Below are positions 8,688 to 17,586 of a DNA stretch of 64,000 bases, one piece after another (positions within the stretch are counted from its first letter, which is position 1; each line of letters begins with the position of its first letter). The DNA is from Thermicanus aegyptius DSM 12793 (GTDB lineage Bacteria > Bacillota > Bacilli > Thermicanales > Thermicanaceae). The position numbers and the translations under genes were made by a program. The notes below the pieces were generated by a model. It ran no database searches, had not been told where the DNA came from, and worked only from the letters and a program-made list of their open reading frames with translations. The stretch covers positions 3,425,788 through 3,489,787 of the forward strand of contig NZ_KI783301.1 of NCBI RefSeq assembly GCF_000510645.1. Reading direction: 5' to 3'.

Positions 8688-9881
8688 TTATCGAAGTATC
8701 CCTAACTCCTTCCCCACCCTTTCATAAACATCCAGCGCTTGGTCCAGCATCTCCCGCGTATGCGCTGCCGTCGGCATGTTTCTGATCCTCCCCTTTCCCT
8801 TCGGGACCGTGGGGAAGACGATTCCTTTTGCATAAACCCCTTCTTCATAGAGGCGCTTGCTGAAGGCTTGCGTTTTTTCCTCTTCTCCGATCAGGACCGG
8901 TGTGATCGGGGTCTCGCTATTTCCGATATCAAATCCCAATTCCTTTAGGCCATTTTTCAGGTAGCGGCCATTTTCCCAAAGTCGACGGTTCAGTTCCTGG
9001 CTTTCCATGAGAAGATCTAGGGCCACGAGGATCGCTCCCACATCTCCCGGGGTGAGGGAGGTAGAGAAGAGAAAGGGACGGCTTCTCACCTTAAGCCAGT
9101 CGATCAGCTTCCTCTTGCCGGCCACATAACCTCCAACAACCCCAACCGCTTTGGAGAGGGTCCCAATCTGGAAATCAATTCGATCGGAGAGGCCAAAGTG
9201 CTTTACCGTTCCGGCGCCTCCCCCCATCACCCCCGATCCATGGGCGTCATCCACATAGGTGATGAGGTCCCACTCCTCCGCAATTTTTACGATCTCCGGG
9301 AGTTTCGCGACATCCCCGTCCATGGAGAAAACTCCATCGGTGATGACCATGATCTTCTTGTACCGGCCCGACTCCCTTGCTTCTTTGGCCAATCGGTAGA
9401 GGGCATCCATGTCGGAATGGGGATACTTTAGGATGGTCGCCCTGGAGAGCCTGCAACCATCAATGATGGAAGCATGGTTTAACTCATCGGATAAAATGGC
9501 GTCCTCCTTGTCCATCACAGCGGAGATGGCGGCCATATTACAATTAAAGCCTGACTGATAGGCGATCGCCGCCTCCGTATGTTTAAAGCGGGCCAACTTC
9601 TCCTCCAACTCCACATGGATGGCCAGGGTTCCATTGATCGTCCGTACCGCTCCCGCCCCAGCCCCATACCTATGAATCGCCTCACAAGCCCCTTTCTTCA
9701 GCCGCTCATCGGTCGCAAGGCCTAAATAATTATTGGAGGAGAGGTTGATCAATTCCTTTCCCCTGATCCGGATGACGGGCCCATTCGGGCTTTCTAACGG
9801 GTCGATTTCGTTATAAAGGCCCTTTTCTTTTAACTCTTCCAAATTCCGCTCTAAGAACGCATCTAAACTCCTGCCGGACAT
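8688..9881 (-). CDS. kbl: Glycine C-acetyltransferase (2-amino-3-ketobutyrate CoA ligase)
   Basis: 397-aa PLP enzyme that splits 2-amino-3-ketobutyrate with CoA to glycine and acetyl-CoA. The internal aldimine lysine is Lys244 in [12 protein letters not shown], the same number as in the E. coli enzyme. The PLP-aspartate segment VDDAHGSG and the [10 protein letters not shown]-terminal motif are intact. Start ATG 9881 follows GGGGGGATGGGAG; the frame opens further upstream without homology. The related BioF/HemA acyltransferases share these motifs, but the adjacent tdh makes threonine breakdown the likely role. 168 bp separates it from tdh, with no hairpin seen there. Confidence 0.93.
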   Translation of the reverse strand: MSGRSLDAFLERNLEELKEKGLYNEIDPLESPNGPVIRIRGKELINLSSNNYLGLATDERLKKGACEAIHRYGAGAGAVRTINGTLAIHVELEEKLARFKHTEAAIAYQSGFNCNMAAISAVMDKEDAILSDELNHASIIDGCRLSRATILKYPHSDMDALYRLAKEARESGRYKKIMVITDGVFSMDGDVAKLPEIVKIAEEWDLITYVDDAHGSGVMGGGAGTVKHFGLSDRIDFQIGTLSKAVGVVGGYVAGKRKLIDWLKVRSRPFLFSTSLTPGDVGAILVALDLLMESQELNRRLWENGRYLKNGLKELGFDIGNSETPITPVLIGEEEKTQAFSKRLYEEGVYAKGIVFPTVPKGKGRIRNMPTAAHTREMLDQALDVYERVGKELGILR

Positions 9882-10015
9882 CTCCCATCCCCCCGCTTGA
9901 TCGAATCGAGTGATTTCCCTGTGATCCGTCCACAAACATTTGTATTCTCTGGAGAGACATAGCTCCCGTCCTCAGCATCAAATCCTTAAAATATTTAGGT
10001 ATCACTATGCTATTC

Positions 10016-10044
10016 ATTATAAACTGTTTCTGTGTAGAGGACAA
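10016..10044 (-). promoter_or_regulatory. kbl: Candidate promoter for kbl-tdh
   Basis: Minus strand TTGTCC (10039-10044), 17-bp spacer, perfect TATAAT (10016-10021). It would leave an untranslated leader of roughly 125 nt before kbl. The rest of the 307-bp gap (9882-10188) holds the divergent aminopeptidase promoter region with a GATAAT box at 10139-10144 and no recognisable gene. Confidence 0.6.
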
Positions 10045-10188
10045 TAGGAAGGCAATTCGTCTCACAGTCTCTGCTTCTTCGATAAAATTTTCCGTTGCGC
10101 CATTTTATCCCTTTACCGTGATTTTTTCGGATTCTTGTGATAATGTAGAGGAGTAACATCCAGATCAAGTCATGAAAAGAGGGATATG

Positions 10189-11418
10189 ATGAAGACGTTT
10201 GATGAATTGCTGGAAAATTATGCGCAAGTCGCCGTAGAGGTTGGCGTCAATCTGCAAAAAGGACAGATCCTGGTCCTTCAGGCTCCGGTTGAAGCAAAGG
10301 AGCTGGTTCGAAAAATTGTTCGGCGAGCCTATGAAAAAGGGGCCAAATATGTCCATGTGGAGCTGAACGATGAACAACTGACCTACATAAAGTTTACGTA
10401 TGCCCCTGAGGAAGCCTTTACTTTTTACCCCATGTGGAGGGCAAAAGGATTTGAGGAAATGGCTGCAGAGGGAGCCGCCTTTCTTCAAATTTATTCCCCC
10501 AACCCGGATCTTTTGAAAGATGTAGATCCGAAGCGATATGCCACCGCCGCCAAAACCGCCGGCACCGCCCTGAAAGCGTACAAAAGTTATTTGATGGAGG
10601 ATAAGGCTCCCTGGTCCTTGATCTCCGCTCCGACCGAAAGCTGGGCGAAAAAAGTTTTTCCCGATCTTCCGGTGGAAAAGGCGATCGACCTATTCTGGGG
10701 GAAGATTTTCTCTATCAGCCGCGTCAACACCGATGATCCCATCGCCGCCTGGAAAACCCATAATGAACAACTTCACCGGAAGGTGGCGGAGTTAAACGAG
10801 AAGCAATATAAACAGTTAATCTATACCGCGCCTGGAACGAACTTGACGATTGAACTGCCTGAAAACCATCGGTGGAACGGAGGCTTCAGCCTGACGCCGA
10901 CGGGAATTCCTTTTAATCCCAATATTCCCACCGAAGAAGTATTTACAATGCCCCACCGGGAGGGGGTCAATGGCGTGGTTCGAAGTACAAAGCCCTTAAA
11001 TTACGGCGGGAATCTGATTGAAAACTTCTCCTTTACCTTTAAAAACGGGAAAGTGGTCGATTTTGCGGCGGAAAAGGGATACGAAACGTTAAAACACCTC
11101 CTCGACACCGATGAGGGAGCCCGTTATTTAGGGGAGGTGGCCCTTGTCCCCCATGATTCCCCCATTTCCAATTCAAACATCCTCTTTTACAACACCCTGT
11201 ATGATGAAAATGCCTCCTGCCATCTCGCCCTGGGCGAAGCATATCCCACCTGCCTCACCGGTGGAGAAAAAATGAGCAAAGAGGAGTTGAAAGCAGCAGG
11301 AGCCAATGATAGCCTCATCCATGAGGATTTCATGATCGGGTCCGCCGAGCTGAATATCGACGGCATTACGAAAGACGGCAAACGGGAGGCGATCTTCCGC
11401 AACGGAAACTGGGCGTGA
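10189..11418 (+). CDS. M29-family metal aminopeptidase (AmpS/PepS type)
   Basis: 409 aa, cytosolic dimetal aminopeptidase of broad specificity, family M29 (thermophilic aminopeptidase T group). Conserved metal-site segments are present in order: the Glu of MPHREGVNG, the Glu of LGEVALVP, His and Tyr of ASCHLALGEAY, and His-x-Asp in IHEDFMIGS near the C-terminus. Two tandem ATGs occur (10186, 10189); AAGAGGG is better spaced for the second. Monocistronic with its own terminator. Confident family call; substrate range unknown. Confidence 0.92.
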   Translation: MKTFDELLENYAQVAVEVGVNLQKGQILVLQAPVEAKELVRKIVRRAYEKGAKYVHVELNDEQLTYIKFTYAPEEAFTFYPMWRAKGFEEMAAEGAAFLQIYSPNPDLLKDVDPKRYATAAKTAGTALKAYKSYLMEDKAPWSLISAPTESWAKKVFPDLPVEKAIDLFWGKIFSISRVNTDDPIAAWKTHNEQLHRKVAELNEKQYKQLIYTAPGTNLTIELPENHRWNGGFSLTPTGIPFNPNIPTEEVFTMPHREGVNGVVRSTKPLNYGGNLIENFSFTFKNGKVVDFAAEKGYETLKHLLDTDEGARYLGEVALVPHDSPISNSNILFYNTLYDENASCHLALGEAYPTCLTGGEKMSKEELKAAGANDSLIHEDFMIGSAELNIDGITKDGKREAIFRNGNWA

Positions 11419-11467
11419 GAGGGATTAGGCGCAGAATGAAGAATGATGACGGGATGTGAAACCTTTC

Positions 11468-11503
11468 AAGCCCCCTCGCTTGAAGAGTGAGGGGGCTTTT
11501 TAT
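11468..11503 (+). terminator. Rho-independent terminator of the aminopeptidase gene
   Basis: AAGCCCCCTCGCT pairs with AGTGAGGGGGCTT around a 5-nt TGAAG loop (one G-T wobble), followed by TTTTTATT. Confidence 0.93.
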
Positions 11504-11642
11504 TAATCACACATCCGGTCGAATACAGGGCCGTTGTCATCGTCCCACGCTTCTTCCCTCAGCCACTTCGATCATCGGGACTCTTTCGATCTCAGGCACA
11601 GGCGTTATGGACGATTCAATGAGCGCCTAAGGCGATAAGGAA

Positions 11643-12869
11643 TCATTGCAGACGGAGAATGCTCATGAATAGTTGGAAATAGATCATCGCGAGCGACACC
11701 AGAATCAGGGTTAAAGGAAGGCCGATTTTAAGATAGGATAAAAAACGAATTTCCACACCATGTTTTTTTGCGATTTCCGCCACAATCAAATTGGCCATCG
11801 AACCAATCAGCGTTAGATTGCCGGCAAATGTGCTAAAAACGGCCATCGAGGCCCACCACAGGTCTCCTGCCCCTGACGGAATGAAAAATCGAAGTAACAT
11901 GACCGCCGGTACATTACTCACCAAATTAGAAAGCACCACGGTAAACAGCGAAAACAGAGGAAAGCTATGGGTACTCTCAAACGACGTCGTTTTCAACAAG
12001 TTCATGAAGAGACCGCTTTTCTCTACGCCACCGATCATCACAAATAATCCAATAAAAACGACCAGCAGGCTAAAGTCGATGCCCATATAAATTTTATTGG
12101 GATTGATTCGACGTGTAATCAACAAAAAAGCAGCCCCGAGGCTTGCCACAATCGCCGGGTCATATCCCAATAAAAATCCGCCCAAGACAAGAAGAACTGC
12201 GATGATCCCCTTCTTGACCAAATAGTGATGTACCGCACCGGAGAGCGGTTTGGGAGCCGGAAATGGACCTTCCAATTCATTCCGATATACCCGTGCAATG
12301 ATGAAGTAGATAAGAACCAGGCCAATTACGGATAGCGGCAAGGCCACCGCTATGTACCAGGCAAAATGGATTCCGGAAAGACTTCCAATCAGAATATTCT
12401 GAGGGTTGCCGATCAGAGTGGCTGCACTTCCAATATTAGAAGCCATGGCAGTCCCAAGCAAGTAAGGAACGGGATTTAAATCTACCTGTTTACAGATCAG
12501 GATCACGATCGGGGTAAAGAGCAAACATACGATGTCATTCATGAAAAAGGCAGACAACATGCCCGTTGTAAAAATGACTGCGATTAACAACTGCCTCTTC
12601 GTTTGCAAACGACGAATCAACCTTTTGCCAACCAGATGAAAGAATCCGGTTATGTTTAAGTAAGAGGTGATTATCATCATAGAAAATAAAAGAACGATGG
12701 TCCGGTAATCGACGGCTTGGGCAGCTTCATCAAAACTTATCACACCTGTGCCGATGGTCAGCGCTGCCCCAATGATGGCGATACCGGCCCGATCGATTTG
12801 AAAAATAGGACTTTTCCCTAGGGCAAACACAAGCAACGTTAAGAATAGAATCAGGGCAGGAATCTGCAA
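11643..12869 (-). CDS. ArsB/NhaD/SLC13-superfamily ion permease
   Basis: 408-aa polytopic membrane protein with about ten to eleven helices. The segment SNIGSAATLIGNPQNILIG (about 143-161) is the family's conserved re-entrant motif, and a second copy-like motif, FAGNLTLIGSMANLIVAE, lies near 350-367, as expected of the inverted-repeat fold. Substrate cannot be told: arsenite, sodium or dicarboxylate carriers all share this fold, and no ars or cit genes adjoin. Translation apparently starts at TTG 12869 with only a weak upstream AAGG, so the start is uncertain. Monocistronic. Confidence 0.8.
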   Translation of the reverse strand: MQIPALILFLTLLVFALGKSPIFQIDRAGIAIIGAALTIGTGVISFDEAAQAVDYRTIVLLFSMMIITSYLNITGFFHLVGKRLIRRLQTKRQLLIAVIFTTGMLSAFFMNDIVCLLFTPIVILICKQVDLNPVPYLLGTAMASNIGSAATLIGNPQNILIGSLSGIHFAWYIAVALPLSVIGLVLIYFIIARVYRNELEGPFPAPKPLSGAVHHYLVKKGIIAVLLVLGGFLLGYDPAIVASLGAAFLLITRRINPNKIYMGIDFSLLVVFIGLFVMIGGVEKSGLFMNLLKTTSFESTHSFPLFSLFTVVLSNLVSNVPAVMLLRFFIPSGAGDLWWASMAVFSTFAGNLTLIGSMANLIVAEIAKKHGVEIRFLSYLKIGLPLTLILVSLAMIYFQLFMSILRLQ

Positions 12870-13234
12870 AATGAAATCACAGCCTTTTTAACTCTTCCTC
12901 ACACTTCTAAAATGCAAATGGTAGATTTTTAATTTATTATAACACATACCTCAAACCCCTTCTAAACCACCTCCCTGTTAGGTGTTAGTCAAGTGAATGT
13001 GGGCAACCCTCTTTTCACCTAATTCTTTAGAACCATAGCAGCTTCCCCGCCGGGCAAGGACTCCTTCTTACAGAAAAAGTAAGCCAACTCGTTGCACATG
13101 CTACTCCGCTTCTTCATATGGTAACGTGGATTCACTCCTCTGTCATATTCCTCTTCATTCTTTCTGCGCTTGAGTGCATGTTCATACTTGCGATCGTACT
13201 CCTTATTGGAACATGGTGGAATAGACGGAACCGG
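12870..13234. other. 365-bp gap with possible decayed small ORFs
   Basis: No intact gene. The plus strand carries an open frame from about 13027 to 13242 whose last part encodes one hydrophobic helix (HSSVIFLFILSALE, then FILAIVLLIGTWW) followed by a basic tail. Its only ATG (13120) lacks a ribosome site. The minus strand is also open here with a lysine- and glutamate-rich peptide. Neither is recognised; a gene remnant is likely. Confidence 0.35.
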
Positions 13235-14161
13235 TCAATCAGTTAAAATACGTAAGCCATCATTCATCCTCAATGCAGGTAAGGCTTCATTCTTCCGCAA
13301 GATCTCCAAAAAGACCTCCGTGGCTTTTGTATGAAATGGTGTGGCCTGCGTGATGAGCGAAAATCTGCGGGAAACCGGAAATCCATTTATTTTTAGCGCC
13401 TTTAATGTTCCCAGTGAGATTTCTTTCCGAACCGCCCAGTGTGAAAGCAGCGTGATACCTAACCCCGCTTCGACAGATTCTTTAATGATTTGAGTACTGC
13501 CAAATTCCATGATGTTATGCGGATGAAACCGGAATTTGACAAACATTTTTTCGGTTGCCTCTCGTGTCCCCGAACCTTCTTCTCGGACGATCCATGTTTC
13601 TTCACATAAATCGGAGATTTGTATATCCTTTCGATTCGTAAATCGATGGTTGGCTGAGGTAATGATAAACATCAGATCCTCCGCAAGTGGTTCGATATGT
13701 AGCCTCTCATGTTTAAAGTCCCCTTCTACGATTCCAACGTCCAATTGATGACCGGCGACCAGTTCCGCAATTTCTTTTGTATTGCCGATGGTAATGGTCG
13801 GCTTAATCAATGGATATTGCTCGCGCAAGTGTGCGATGATGTGGGGAAGTACATATTCTCCATAGGTGTAACTGGCCCCGATGGATAAATTCCCACTCGC
13901 CTTATGCATTAAATCATCGACCAGGCACTGCATGCGGGTATAGAGTCCCAATATTTCTTTCGCATGATGGTAGACGATTTTCCCAGCTTTGGTTAATCGT
14001 ACATATTTATTGTTTCGCTCTAAAAGTTTCGTTCCAACCATTCTTTCCAGTGTTTGAATGTGTTGACTCACTGCCGGTTGGGTCATGTGCAACTCTTCTG
14101 CTGCACGTGTAAAATTTTCCTTTTCTACTACGGTGACAAAAACAAGTAACGATTGATCCAC
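13235..14161 (-). CDS. LysR-family transcriptional regulator (YeiE/CysL-like)
   Basis: 308 aa. The N-terminal winged helix (about 1-60) contains ENFTRAAEELHMTQPAVSQHIQTLE with the classical LysR recognition helix; the effector domain spans about 90-295. GTG start preceded by AGGGG. It is divergent from a YeiH-family exporter with 134 bp between them, the same arrangement as yeiE/yeiH in enterobacteria, so it probably controls that gene and itself. A perfect 10-bp inverted repeat in the shared promoter region (14221-14266) is the likely binding site. The inducer is unknown; sulfur compounds are a guess by analogy with CysL. Confidence 0.9.
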   Translation of the reverse strand: MDQSLLVFVTVVEKENFTRAAEELHMTQPAVSQHIQTLERMVGTKLLERNNKYVRLTKAGKIVYHHAKEILGLYTRMQCLVDDLMHKASGNLSIGASYTYGEYVLPHIIAHLREQYPLIKPTITIGNTKEIAELVAGHQLDVGIVEGDFKHERLHIEPLAEDLMFIITSANHRFTNRKDIQISDLCEETWIVREEGSGTREATEKMFVKFRFHPHNIMEFGSTQIIKESVEAGLGITLLSHWAVRKEISLGTLKALKINGFPVSRRFSLITQATPFHTKATEVFLEILRKNEALPALRMNDGLRILTD

Positions 14162-14220
14162 TCTGATTTCCCCTTTTTAAAGATCCTCCGCATTTATTAT
14201 GCCATTTTACTTATTATTAT

Positions 14221-14266
14221 CATCATAATGATTTATTTTTCTTATTCAATGAAACGCATTATGATG
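14221..14266. promoter_or_regulatory. Inverted repeat, candidate LysR operator
   Basis: CATCATAATG (14221-14230) and its exact complement CATTATGATG (14257-14266) are spaced 36 bp centre to centre in the divergent promoter region; the left arm sits in a local palindrome ATCATAATGAT. Two-site layouts of this kind are typical of LysR regulators. Confidence 0.55.
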
Positions 14267-14295
14267 GAACAGTAAAAAATAACGGAGGTGTCGAT

Positions 14296-15363
14296 ATGGA
14301 AGCTCAAACTGAAAACACCGTACCATTGCCGGATGGATCCATAGCATCAAAGGATGAAATAAACAAGCGAACCAAAGCTTCATCGTTTGGATTGTGGATG
14401 GGCGGAATTGCTTTTACGTTTGCCATCGCTTTAATAGGCTATGGTTTAGCTCAGGTGCCGGGGTTTGATCATGTGGGTCCACTCGCATCTGCAATCATCA
14501 TTGCTATTGTGTATCGTCAAATTTTTGGATATCCGGAAGCCATACGTCCCGGAATTCAATTTTCTGCCAAAAAATTACTACGGTTGGCCATCATCTTGTA
14601 TGGTTTAAAGCTGAACATCGACGTAATTATTCATCAGGGACTTGGTTTGCTTGTACGCGATGTCGGTTCGATTGTGCTTTCCATTTTTTTGACGGTTTTC
14701 ATCGCTAAATGGTTAAAAGCGGATTCGTCCTTATCCCTTCTTCTTGGAATCGGTACAGGGGTTTGCGGCGCAGCTGCCATTGCGGCGGTATCCCCCATTC
14801 TAAAAGCTAAAGATGAAGATACAGCGATTGGAGTGGGGATCATTGCTCTGGTAGGTACTCTATTTGCCATCACATATACCATTTTAAGACCTTTCATCGG
14901 CTTAACGAGCGTTCAATATGGCATCTGGTCGGGTGTAAGCCTGCATGAGCTTGCGCATGTTGCATTAGCGGCGGCTCCTGCCGGTCAAGACGCTTTGGCA
15001 ATTGGCTTATTGGCGAAATTGGGGCGGGTCTTCCTGCTGGTTCCTCTCAGTTTCATCTTGATGTATTGGATGAAACGTAGAAAGAAAGAACAATCTGCCG
15101 CAAAAATCGAGTTCCCTTGGTTCTTGATCGGGTTTGTCGTATTGAGTTTCTTCGGCAGCTATGTTCTTGGCAAGCATTTATTCGTTTCGGAAGATGTGAT
15201 GAACCATATTGCGAATCTTACGACCTTTGTTCTAACCATGGCAATGGTGGGACTCGGGTTGAATGTAAGCCTTAAAGATCTCCGAACGAAAGCATTGCGG
15301 CCGCTTATTGCCATATCGATTACGTCGGTCGTTCTATCCTTGCTGACGTTTATTGCCGTGTGA
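14296..15363 (+). CDS. YeiH/YadS-family (UPF0324) putative anion exporter
   Basis: 355-aa inner-membrane protein with about ten helices after a 30-residue polar N-terminus. The hallmark GTGVCGAAAIAAVSPILKAK (about 155-174) and the following SLHELAHVALAAA segment identify the putative sulfate exporter family; the true substrate is not settled. Start ATG 14296 has GGAGG 8 nt upstream. Divergent LysR gene suggests inducible expression. Immediately after the stop lies a fragment of a universal stress protein gene. Confidence 0.88.
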   Translation: MEAQTENTVPLPDGSIASKDEINKRTKASSFGLWMGGIAFTFAIALIGYGLAQVPGFDHVGPLASAIIIAIVYRQIFGYPEAIRPGIQFSAKKLLRLAIILYGLKLNIDVIIHQGLGLLVRDVGSIVLSIFLTVFIAKWLKADSSLSLLLGIGTGVCGAAAIAAVSPILKAKDEDTAIGVGIIALVGTLFAITYTILRPFIGLTSVQYGIWSGVSLHELAHVALAAAPAGQDALAIGLLAKLGRVFLLVPLSFILMYWMKRRKKEQSAAKIEFPWFLIGFVVLSFFGSYVLGKHLFVSEDVMNHIANLTTFVLTMAMVGLGLNVSLKDLRTKALRPLIAISITSVVLSLLTFIAV

Positions 15364-15382
15364 TCGATTTTATAAAGCGGAG

Positions 15383-15571
15383 GGTGGTGTCCATCACACG
15401 GGTCATCCGAGCATTACAATCTGTGAGGTTGCCAAAGAGGTGCAGGCAAAATTGATTGTTGTGGGAAGCCACGGGAGAGGTTTTGTTGCTCGTGCCTTAT
15501 TGGGCAGCGTTGCACACGATCTTTTGCACCGTTCACATATTCCCCTCCTTATTGCCACAGCCAGGAAATAA
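15383..15571 (+). pseudogene. Universal stress protein (UspA) C-terminal fragment
   Basis: About 62 codons matching only the C-terminal half of a UspA domain: AKLIVVGSHGRG is the ATP-binding G-2x-G-9x-G region, followed by ALLGSVAHDLLHRSHIPLLIATA. The first 80 or so residues of the domain, including the start, are missing; upstream is the YeiH stop codon. No ribosome site fits. It is a truncated remnant, probably left by a deletion that joined it to yeiH. The following 15572-15780 holds nothing recognisable apart from a TATAAT box at 15749-15754. Confidence 0.75.
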
Positions 15572-15796
15572 GTTGTAAAAGGGACATCACAAGAACGTAT
15601 GGAATGAATAACACCGTTTAAACAGAAAGTCCGGGATAATGAGCTGTTCCCAGGATCAATCCGGCAAGCACGTTTTTTCGCTTATAAAATATAAACATAT
15701 AAAAACCGTGAATGTGTTGAAAACCTTTTATCACAGAAAGAAAGCGATTATAATAAGGATGGTGAAGGATGTCATTTGTGATAGGAGGGGGTTTTT

Positions 15797-16243
15797 TTGG
15801 AAACCATTCATTCTTATGAGGATTATATGGAGCGCGTTGTTTTGCCGATGCGCAAAGAATTGACGGAGATTGGGTTTCGGGAGCTGGTTACTCCTGAGGA
15901 AGTGGTGGCGGCGTTAGAAGGAGAAGGAAAAACAGGGACGACGCTTGTCGCGGTCAATTCTGTCTGCGGTTGCTCCGGACGCATCGCTCGTCCTGCGGTA
16001 AAGTTAGCCTTGCAGCATGAGAGAATCCCTCAACATCTCTATACGGTTTTTGCCGGTCAGGATCGGGAAGCGACGGAGAAGGCCAGAGAATATTTTCTTC
16101 CCTATCCTCCTTCTTCCCCTTCCTTTGCCCTGCTTCGCGAAGGGAAAATTGTCGCCATGTTGGAAAGGCGGCAGATCGAAAAGAAGAGGGTTGAAGAGGT
16201 TGCTGAAGATTTACGAAAATTGTTTGATCAGTTTTGCTCATAA
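15797..16243 (+). CDS. Bacilliredoxin (BrxA/BrxB family, DUF1094)
   Basis: 148-aa thioredoxin-fold protein that removes bacillithiol from S-bacillithiolated proteins in bacilli. The diagnostic Cys57-Gly-Cys59 motif is in NSVCGCSGRIARPA; the family-specific segment QHERIPQHLYTVFAGQD and the C-terminal ERRQIEKKRVEEVAEDL follow. TTG start with AGGAGGGGG 6 nt upstream. It is transcribed alone, with a -10 box TATAAT at 15749-15754 and a terminator at 16345. Presence implies bacillithiol chemistry in this organism; biosynthetic genes are not in the window. Confidence 0.92.
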   Translation: METIHSYEDYMERVVLPMRKELTEIGFRELVTPEEVVAALEGEGKTGTTLVAVNSVCGCSGRIARPAVKLALQHERIPQHLYTVFAGQDREATEKAREYFLPYPPSSPSFALLREGKIVAMLERRQIEKKRVEEVAEDLRKLFDQFCS

Positions 16244-16344
16244 ATAAAGGGGCATGAAGGCTAAGCGTGCAGCCCTCTTCTAAAAGTAAAAGAATTGGCG
16301 GATAAGAAGATATTAACCTATAAAGTTAAGAGAAACCGGATAAA

Positions 16345-16374
16345 CCCCCGTTGACCGAATGGGGGATTTTTCTT
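16345..16374 (+). terminator. Terminator of the bacilliredoxin gene
   Basis: CCCCCGTT (16345-16352) pairs with AATGGGGG (16358-16365) around GACCG, then ATTTTTCTTT. Confidence 0.85.
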
Positions 16375-16478
16375 TCTCATTACAGATATGGAATGAGATA
16401 CTTCCTTGAGGATATAACGGCTCATAGAAAGAAATTCGCATCCTTGAAATCGAATGAGCTATAGACCGGATAACGATC

Positions 16479-16514
16479 CCGAGGAGCGCATTCTTTCAGA
16501 AATTCGCTCCTCGG
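16479..16514. repeat. Perfect 10-bp inverted repeat
   Basis: CCGAGGAGCG (16479-16488) and CGCTCCTCGG (16505-16514) with a 16-nt loop, in the 341-bp gap 16244-16584. No T run follows on either strand, so it is not a standard terminator, although it lies just downstream of the minus-strand SDR gene. No gene is recognised in the rest of the gap. Confidence 0.6.
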
Positions 16515-16584
16515 AAATCCTTCCATATGGTGAAAAATAGAAAGGGAGGCCATGCTCGGACCAGCGGCATTCAAATCGAACTGA

Positions 16585-17553
16585 TTACATTGTCCGTCGG
16601 GAAACCGAATCGGATCGGTTAAAGTTGCGAAGCATATGCTCGATGGTTTGTTTGATGCCCTCTTTATAAGGGGTTTTCGGGACATGCCGAATTGCCCTTG
16701 CCAGCTTCCCACCGTCCAGAACGACCGGCTCCTCGTACAAATACATCATTTCAACCACTTCCCGCATCATCGGATTAAACAGACCCATGAACTGTATCAT
16801 GCCCTTTGTTACCGTTCCCACTTTTTTGTTGTAACCCAGAAGTTCCCGCAAGATCGCCACGATTTCCTCCCCTGTAATCACGCCGCTGCCGGGGATGTTC
16901 CAGTTCTCTCCGTATGCCGAATCCATGAGCGCCAACTCCACCAAGGCTTTTGCTCCATCGGGTGTAAAGATGTACTCCCTGGGAATCTTACGATCCCCCA
17001 CAAACATGGCTTTCTTGTTTTTGATGACGCTCTCGAACGTATAGTTTAGTAAAGTATTGTTTGCGTTGGGACCATAGAAATCGGGAAAGTGCGCAATGAG
17101 AACGGGCAGGTTTGATCGCTGGGCCATCATCTCCAGCTGCAAACGGATTTTTCCCTTTTTCGTATGGGGTTTTTTAGGGGTTTGCTCCGTAACCAAAGCA
17201 CCGGGGCTTCTTCCATAGGCGTATATGTTATCTACCAAGACCAGCTTTGCGGTAGCCTCTCTTGCCGCTTCCAGGACATTGCCCATCAGCACAGGCAATC
17301 TCTTCTCCCATTCGGGATAGGGGATATTCATCGCGTGGAAGATGACCTCTACATCCATTGCCGCTTCTTTTAAGTGGTCTAGATTGAATGCATCCCCGGA
17401 AATGATCGTAACCTTTTCTACATTCGCAAATAGCTTGGCGAGCTTCTCTTTCCCGCGGGCAAATGCTATCACATCAATTCTCCTTTGCGCCAGTTCCTGT
17501 ACGATTGAATATCCCATTCCGCCTGATGCTCCTAAAACTAACGCTTTATTCAT
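16585..17553 (-). CDS. Atypical extended-SDR NAD(P)-binding protein
   Basis: 322 aa with an N-terminal Rossmann motif GASGGMG (8-14) and sugar-epimerase-like architecture (AMNIPYPEW, DNIYAYG, PDFYGP). At the position of the catalytic Tyr-x-x-x-Lys the sequence reads Thr131-Lys-Lys-Gly-Lys135, so the usual tyrosine is absent and normal dehydrogenase activity is doubtful. Atypical SDRs of this type can be NAD(P)-binding reductases or sensors. Start ATG 17553 has GGAG about 8 nt upstream; the longer frame from 17616 has no site. It lies 107 bp downstream of a TetR gene, and shares with it a 16-bp operator-like sequence. Substrate unknown. Confidence 0.8.
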   Translation of the reverse strand: MNKALVLGASGGMGYSIVQELAQRRIDVIAFARGKEKLAKLFANVEKVTIISGDAFNLDHLKEAAMDVEVIFHAMNIPYPEWEKRLPVLMGNVLEAAREATAKLVLVDNIYAYGRSPGALVTEQTPKKPHTKKGKIRLQLEMMAQRSNLPVLIAHFPDFYGPNANNTLLNYTFESVIKNKKAMFVGDRKIPREYIFTPDGAKALVELALMDSAYGENWNIPGSGVITGEEIVAILRELLGYNKKVGTVTKGMIQFMGLFNPMMREVVEMMYLYEEPVVLDGGKLARAIRHVPKTPYKEGIKQTIEHMLRNFNRSDSVSRRTM

Positions 17554-17570
17554 TGGTCCGTCTCCTTTAA

Positions 17571-17586
17571 TTAACCACTGTTCAAT
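17571..17586. promoter_or_regulatory. Candidate TetR operator before the SDR gene
   Basis: TTAACCACTGTTCAAT, just upstream of the SDR ribosome site, matches 14 of 16 bases of the element at 18265-18280 beside the tetR promoter, in the same orientation. Confidence 0.6.

Noticed and set aside
9811-10065. 84-aa frame overlapping the kbl leader and start
   Set aside because: Its ATG would lie upstream of the predicted transcription start and the frame is out of phase with kbl; no ribosome site.
11600-11640. GCGCCTAAGGCG palindrome after the permease gene as terminator
   Set aside because: Stem is too short and no T run follows on the minus strand.
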